Source of the DNA: an uncultured Chloroflexota bacterium
GTDB taxonomy: Bacteria; Chloroflexota; Anaerolineae; Aggregatilineales; Phototrophicaceae
DNA length: 9,878 nt
NCBI GenBank assembly: GCA_937870805.1
Contig: CALMZT010000214.1
Location: forward strand, 1 to 9,878
Direction: 5' to 3'
Shown here piece after piece: positions 7,118 through 9,878 of this stretch. Made by a program: the position numbers and the translations under genes. Below the pieces are notes generated by a model. That model was not told the origin of the DNA, ran no database searches, and was given only the letters and a program-made list of their open reading frames with translations. Numbering within the stretch: position 1 is the first letter of the stretch; every line of letters starts with the position of its first letter.

Positions 7118-7996
7118 ATGTATGACAACAGCTTGACATACAGAACCTTCACGGTTGTCAACTCTGCGGTCCTTGGTTTCCTCGGATTACTTTCATTGCT
7201 TCCGATTGTACACACGCTTGCTATTTCGTTCAGCAGCCGAGCACCAGCGGAGGCACATCTTGTGGGCTTGCTGCCGGTGGGGTTCACTGTTGATGCCTAT
7301 GTCGAGACATTCAAGAACGAGTTATTTGCCAGGGCATTTGCTCTGGGTGTGCTGCGGACTATTGTTGGTACGGCAGTAAGCCTCGCAGTGATTATTCCCC
7401 TCGCCTACGCGCTTTCGAAAGACAACCAGTCCTTCAAAGGTCGAAATATCTATGCGTGGTTCTTTCTTTTCGCGATGTTGTTCACGGGTGGGCTAATTCC
7501 GACTTACGTTATTGTAGTGAACCTGAAGCTCATCAACACGATCTGGGCGCTTGTACTTCCCGTTGCTGTCAATGTCTGGAACGCCATCCTTTTGATGAAT
7601 TTTTTCCGCACCAGCATCCCGAAAGCATTGGAAGAAGCTGCTTTAATTGACGGCGCTAATCATTTTACCATCCTCTTGAAGGTTTACCTGCCCCTTTCTA
7701 CACCAGCCATTGCAACGATTGCGCTATTTACAATGGTCACTCACTGGAATTCATGGTTTGATGGGCTTATTTACATGACGGATCCGAGCAACTATCCCCT
7801 GGCGACTTTTTTGCAGAAACTTCTTGTACAGCAGGACCTTCGCTTTCTACGACGCCCCGAAGATGTCGCAAACTTGACCAACCGCACCGTAAAAGCTGCT
7901 CAGATTTTTATCGCGATGATACCGGTTCTCTTGGTGTATCCGTATCTGCAAAAGTACTTTGTCAAAGGCATTGTTTTGGGTGCCGTGAAAGAGTGA
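7118..7996 (+). CDS. ABC sugar transporter permease, LplC/YtcP-like (CUT1, MalG-type position)
   Basis: This 292-residue inner-membrane protein is the second half of the channel. Hydrophobic segments lie near 14-38, 76-98, 112-135, 142-163, 195-215 and 260-278. FTGGLIPTYVIVVNLKLINTIWALVLP-type sequence at 122-148 is characteristic of the YtcP/LplC group. The EAA loop is at 171-194 (LEEAALIDGANHF...YLPLS). NSWFDGLIYM (211-220) and the C-terminus KYFVKGIVLGAVKE fit the family. The length is normal. ATG 7118 is preceded by a GGGG run at 7108-7111 that overlaps the last base of the upstream stop codon, so close coupling with the first permease is likely. It is the last plus-strand gene before a convergent kinase, with no strong intrinsic terminator between them. 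Confidence 0.94.
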   Translation: MYDNSLTYRTFTVVNSAVLGFLGLLSLLPIVHTLAISFSSRAPAEAHLVGLLPVGFTVDAYVETFKNELFARAFALGVLRTIVGTAVSLAVIIPLAYALSKDNQSFKGRNIYAWFFLFAMLFTGGLIPTYVIVVNLKLINTIWALVLPVAVNVWNAILLMNFFRTSIPKALEEAALIDGANHFTILLKVYLPLSTPAIATIALFTMVTHWNSWFDGLIYMTDPSNYPLATFLQKLLVQQDLRFLRRPEDVANLTNRTVKAAQIFIAMIPVLLVYPYLQKYFVKGIVLGAVKE

Positions 7997-8114
7997 ATTC
8001 CGCACGACCGCAGCAACTGTCGCGGTCCAGCCTCTTCGAAGAGATCCACTATGACCTTTTTCTCCAGCACCTCAAATGCGCCAAGCAACAAGCCGCTGAA
8101 TACGCTTGAGGTCA
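7997..8114. other. Convergent intergenic region with two small inverted repeats
   Basis: The 118 bases between the permease and kinase stop codons contain GACCGC (8006-8011) pairing with GCGGTC (8022-8027), and a perfect 12-base palindrome CTCTTCGAAGAG (8032-8043). Either could end transcription from both sides in a factor-assisted way. Neither is directly followed by a U-run on either strand; the nearest, TTTTT around 8056-8060, is too far away. Small overlapping reading frames here look accidental. Confidence 0.35.
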
Positions 8115-9671
8115 TTATAGAGAATGCTTGGTCAAGTTCGCACTGATCTGATGGCTGACAGATTTGAGCGTCGGGTATAGTTGCAGGTAGATCTCGAATA
8201 GATCCCTGTAAAGTGGAGAGGTCCGTAAGTTTGGCTGATAGAGTGTGCCCTCTTTTTTGACGTGATCAAAGGCATCCTCCTCGTCTGAGTACATGCCTAT
8301 GCCGATCCCCGCAAGCATCGCAGCTCCAAGGGCAGTCGCTTCTTCAACCTGTTGGACCTCGATACTGCGACCTAGCACATCCGCCTTATGTTGCATCCAG
8401 AATTCGTTCCTTACGGCACCTCCTAGGGCCACGACCGTGCCCTGATCGACTCCGGTACAGTTTTCGATGGCCGTGATCATTTCTAGGAACTGGAAATCTA
8501 GTCCCTCCATAATTGCGCGTAACATATCGCGATGACTTGCTCGATTACTGACGCCGACAAAAGCTCCCAAGGAAGCGGTGTCGAAAGAGGGAAAACTAGC
8601 TCCGGAGAAATGGGGCAAGAACATCACGCCATTACACCCAATAGGCGCGGAAGCAGCATCACGCATTAAGTAATCCCAGTCGGTTCCGCCATCCTCTTCG
8701 GCGAGACGGCTCGCCTCACTGCCGAATTCCTTGCGATACCATTCGAGCATGTCGGCGGCGACGGCGCCAGCCCAGACAGCGTATCGGTCGGAGGCTACGT
8801 GAGGCTGCAGCATCATTCCCATTTCCTGAGCGGCGTCACATACCTTGGGTTCGGTTAGTGCTACCTGTATTACCTCCCAAGTACCCGTAAGGTCCAGTAC
8901 TCGACCGGGCCGAAACCCCCCAACTGGCAATGCCCCACACAAGTAATCCTGACCGCCAAGCACGACGGGAACACCTACGGGCAAGCCCGTCATTTCAGCT
9001 GCTGTAGATGTGATTTCTCCCAGTACTGTGCCGCTTGCATACGCATCCGCCCACAGACTACGTGCGATTCCTGACAGGTTTAGCAACTTGTCCGACCATT
9101 TCAGATCATGCAGATCGAAGAGTAGAGTGCAGGATGCCATTGTGTAATCGGTTGCAAGACGTCCACAAAGCAGAAGGTTTACGTAATCCTCAATAAGTAC
9201 CCACTTTGCGGTTCTCGCCATAATCTCAGGTTCGTGTTCCATCATCCAAAGGACGCGCAGTGCTGGGCAGAAATGACGGAGTGGATTGCCGGTTCTAGCG
9301 AACTGCTCCTCTGCACCGATGTGTTGTAGCCACCATTGACGCTGGGGCTCGGTGCGAGGATCAAGCCAACTGATGAACGGGTAAAGCCACTTCCCGTTTT
9401 CATCGACAGGAACGCCATCCATGCTCATACCTGTCACACTGACAGCCTGGATGTGCTCCACGTGCGCCAATTGCGCTACGGCTCGCTTCGTAGCCTCAGC
9501 AACGCCACCCCAGATTTGATCGGGGTGCCAGATAGTCCATTCGGGATGAGATGCATTCGGATGGTAACGTTGAGTGGGCTCACTCGCTTTGGCGACCAAG
9601 CTTCCCTTACGGTCATATATGCAAACCTTCAGACTTGTTGAGCCCAGATCTATCCCCACCAGATATTCCAT
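8115..9671 (-). CDS. FGGY-family carbohydrate kinase (xylulokinase-like, substrate unresolved)
   Basis: This 518-residue cytoplasmic enzyme transfers the gamma-phosphate of ATP to a sugar or polyol, so it would trap a product of the hydrolases as a phosphate ester. ATG at 9671 is chosen over GTG 9680 because GGAG (9680-9683 on the complement) is spaced 8 bases from it and would overlap the GTG. The N-terminal FGGY domain opens with the phosphate-binding LVGIDLGSTSLKVCIYD. SVTGMSMDG (78-86) and ISWLDPRT (100-107) are the usual substrate-side motifs. LGGQDYLCGA (238-247) holds the likely catalytic base Asp242. LTGTWE (261-266) corresponds to the adenine-domain GTS-type motif. ALGGAVRNEFWMQHKADVLG-type sequence at 415-434, followed by EEATALGAAMLAG (443-455), is the C-terminal FGGY signature. 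The family includes xylulo-, ribulo-, fuculo-, rhamnulo-, glucono-, glycero- and AI-2 kinases; I cannot choose between them. It is convergent with the transporter and probably separately regulated. Confidence 0.92.
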   Translation of the reverse strand: MEYLVGIDLGSTSLKVCIYDRKGSLVAKASEPTQRYHPNASHPEWTIWHPDQIWGGVAEATKRAVAQLAHVEHIQAVSVTGMSMDGVPVDENGKWLYPFISWLDPRTEPQRQWWLQHIGAEEQFARTGNPLRHFCPALRVLWMMEHEPEIMARTAKWVLIEDYVNLLLCGRLATDYTMASCTLLFDLHDLKWSDKLLNLSGIARSLWADAYASGTVLGEITSTAAEMTGLPVGVPVVLGGQDYLCGALPVGGFRPGRVLDLTGTWEVIQVALTEPKVCDAAQEMGMMLQPHVASDRYAVWAGAVAADMLEWYRKEFGSEASRLAEEDGGTDWDYLMRDAASAPIGCNGVMFLPHFSGASFPSFDTASLGAFVGVSNRASHRDMLRAIMEGLDFQFLEMITAIENCTGVDQGTVVALGGAVRNEFWMQHKADVLGRSIEVQQVEEATALGAAMLAGIGIGMYSDEEDAFDHVKKEGTLYQPNLRTSPLYRDLFEIYLQLYPTLKSVSHQISANLTKHSL

Positions 9672-9679
9672 GGTTTTCA

Positions 9680-9683
9680 CTCC
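9680..9683 (-). promoter_or_regulatory. Ribosome binding site of the kinase gene
   Basis: Read on the minus strand this is GGAG, 8 bases before ATG 9671. It overlaps the alternative GTG start at 9680 and so selects the ATG. Confidence 0.6.
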
Positions 9684-9693
9684 ACTTTCGAAT

Positions 9694-9722
9694 TTGACTC
9701 AGCCTAAACCTTGTGATATTCT
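9694..9722 (+). promoter_or_regulatory. Candidate plus-strand promoter, divergent from the kinase
   Basis: TTGACT (9694-9699), exactly 17 bases, then TATTCT (9717-9722) gives 5/6 and 4/6 matches to sigma-70-type consensus with ideal spacing. The predicted start, near 9729, falls inside the palindromic element GTTATAAC. It would transcribe towards the right edge, where a reading frame may begin at 9852. Prediction only. Confidence 0.45.
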
Positions 9723-9724
9723 CC

Positions 9725-9758
9725 GAGTTATAACACACAATAAGGTGATTATAACACA
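9725..9758. promoter_or_regulatory. Twin palindromic repeats, candidate operator pair
   Basis: TTATAACACA occurs twice, at 9728-9737 and 9749-9758, with starts 21 bp apart (two helical turns). Each copy centres on a near-palindrome: GTTATAAC is perfect at 9727-9734, and GTGATTATAACAC at 9745-9757 is imperfect. The pair overlaps the kinase -10 and the predicted start site of the divergent promoter. Such spacing lets one repressor bind two sites on the same face of the helix. The regulator family cannot be named from the site alone. Confidence 0.5.
9748..9756 (-). promoter_or_regulatory. Extended -10 promoter of the kinase gene
   Basis: On the minus strand this reads TGTTATAAT, a perfect TATAAT preceded by the TGn extension. 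No good -35 lies 17 bases upstream (GCGGAA), as is usual for extended -10 promoters. The predicted start near 9741 gives a leader of about 70 bases to ATG 9671. Confidence 0.5.
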
Positions 9759-9829
9759 GTTCGTCATGCCTTCCGCGTCGATGAAGATCTGAATCACTTA
9801 GTGGTTCATCCGGCAAGTAAAGGTAAAAT

Positions 9830-9859
9830 CGGGGCAAAAAGCGAGAATGCCATGCCCCG
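9830..9859. repeat. Inverted repeat near the right edge
   Basis: CGGGGCA (9830-9836) and TGCCCCG (9853-9859) are exactly complementary, 7 bp around a 16-base loop. On the minus strand the stem is followed by ATTTTACCTTT, so it could be a weak terminator for a gene beyond the edge. On the plus strand it would enclose the start of the 9852 reading frame and might affect its translation. The two readings are not both likely. Confidence 0.35.
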
Positions 9860-9878
9860 CCGACTGCAGCTACGTGAG
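9852..9878 (+). CDS. Possible start of a divergent gene (first nine codons, cut by window edge)
   Basis: ATG at 9852 opens a frame reading MPRRLQLRE to the last base. The basic start is compatible with a DNA-binding regulator, but nine residues cannot identify a family. Support is contextual: a plus-strand promoter candidate (9694-9722) and paired operator-like repeats lie upstream, and sugar loci often have a regulator divergent from a catabolic gene. The ribosome site is weak (GCGAGA at 9841-9846, 5 bases away). The start lies at the edge of an inverted repeat. It could be spurious. Confidence 0.3.

Noticed and set aside
8006..8043. Intrinsic terminators between the convergent genes
   Set aside because: The inverted repeats are real but short, and no U-tract follows directly on either strand, so they are recorded only as structure.
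7993..8106. Short plus-strand frame starting at a GTG that overlaps the permease stop
   Set aside because: It has fewer than 40 codons, no ribosome site of note, two inverted repeats inside it and no recognisable product.
7900..8115. Minus-strand 71-codon frame whose ATG overlaps the kinase stop (TAATG)
   Set aside because: The overlap suggests coupling, but nearly half lies antisense to the conserved permease C-terminus, there is no recognisable domain, and the stop overlap alone is weak evidence.
9613..9878. Minus-strand open frame crossing the kinase start and upstream region to the right edge
   Set aside because: It runs through the kinase promoter and out of frame into the kinase gene, its product is unrecognised, and it would conflict with the operator-like repeats.
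1..9878. CRISPR array, tRNA/rRNA genes, insertion sequence or prophage
   Set aside because: No regularly spaced repeats, tRNA- or rRNA-like segments, transposase or integrase motifs, or element ends were seen; coding is compact metabolic and transport genes throughout.

Overview
The window is a bacterial carbohydrate-utilisation locus, probably from a free-living heterotroph. GC is moderate (a little over half, by eye). The transporter genes belong to the LplA/LplB/LplC (YtcQ/YtcP) type of CUT1 ABC importer, which is common in Paenibacillus-like Bacillota, Spirochaetota and Chloroflexota. The solute-binding protein has a signal-peptidase-I-type signal and no lipobox. This argues mildly against a typical Bacillota host, but I cannot place the organism from this sequence alone.

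Left part (1-6019, all on +). A 5'-truncated glycoside hydrolase of the GH32 superfamily runs in from the left edge; the window opens inside its acid/base motif. A second GH32-like enzyme follows (958-2514), then an intergenic leader and the secreted sugar-binding protein (2691-4412). After a 14-bp stem-loop comes a third GH32-like enzyme (4508-6019). The two complete hydrolases carry MWDTW where canonical GH32 enzymes have the WMNDPNG nucleophile motif. Both lack signal peptides, so they probably act in the cytoplasm on imported oligosaccharides.

Middle (6146-7996, +). Two inner-membrane permeases complete the importer: LplB-like, then LplC/YtcP-like, separated by 9 bases. No ATPase gene is present, so an MsmX-type shared ATPase encoded elsewhere is likely.

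Right part. A convergent FGGY-family sugar kinase (9671 to 8115, -) faces the transporter genes. Upstream of it is a compact region with two TTATAACACA repeats exactly 21 bp apart, a minus-strand extended -10, and a plus-strand TTGACT-17-TATTCT promoter candidate. The plus-strand promoter would serve a gene that may begin at 9852 (MPRRLQLRE...) and leaves the window.

Working model (inference): an oligosaccharide is bound outside, imported by the SBP and two permeases, and hydrolysed in the cytoplasm by two or three GH32-superfamily enzymes. One product is phosphorylated by the FGGY kinase. FGGY kinases are not the usual fructokinases, and the catalytic-pocket motif is non-canonical. The substrate may therefore not be an ordinary fructan, and this is the main point of novelty in the window.
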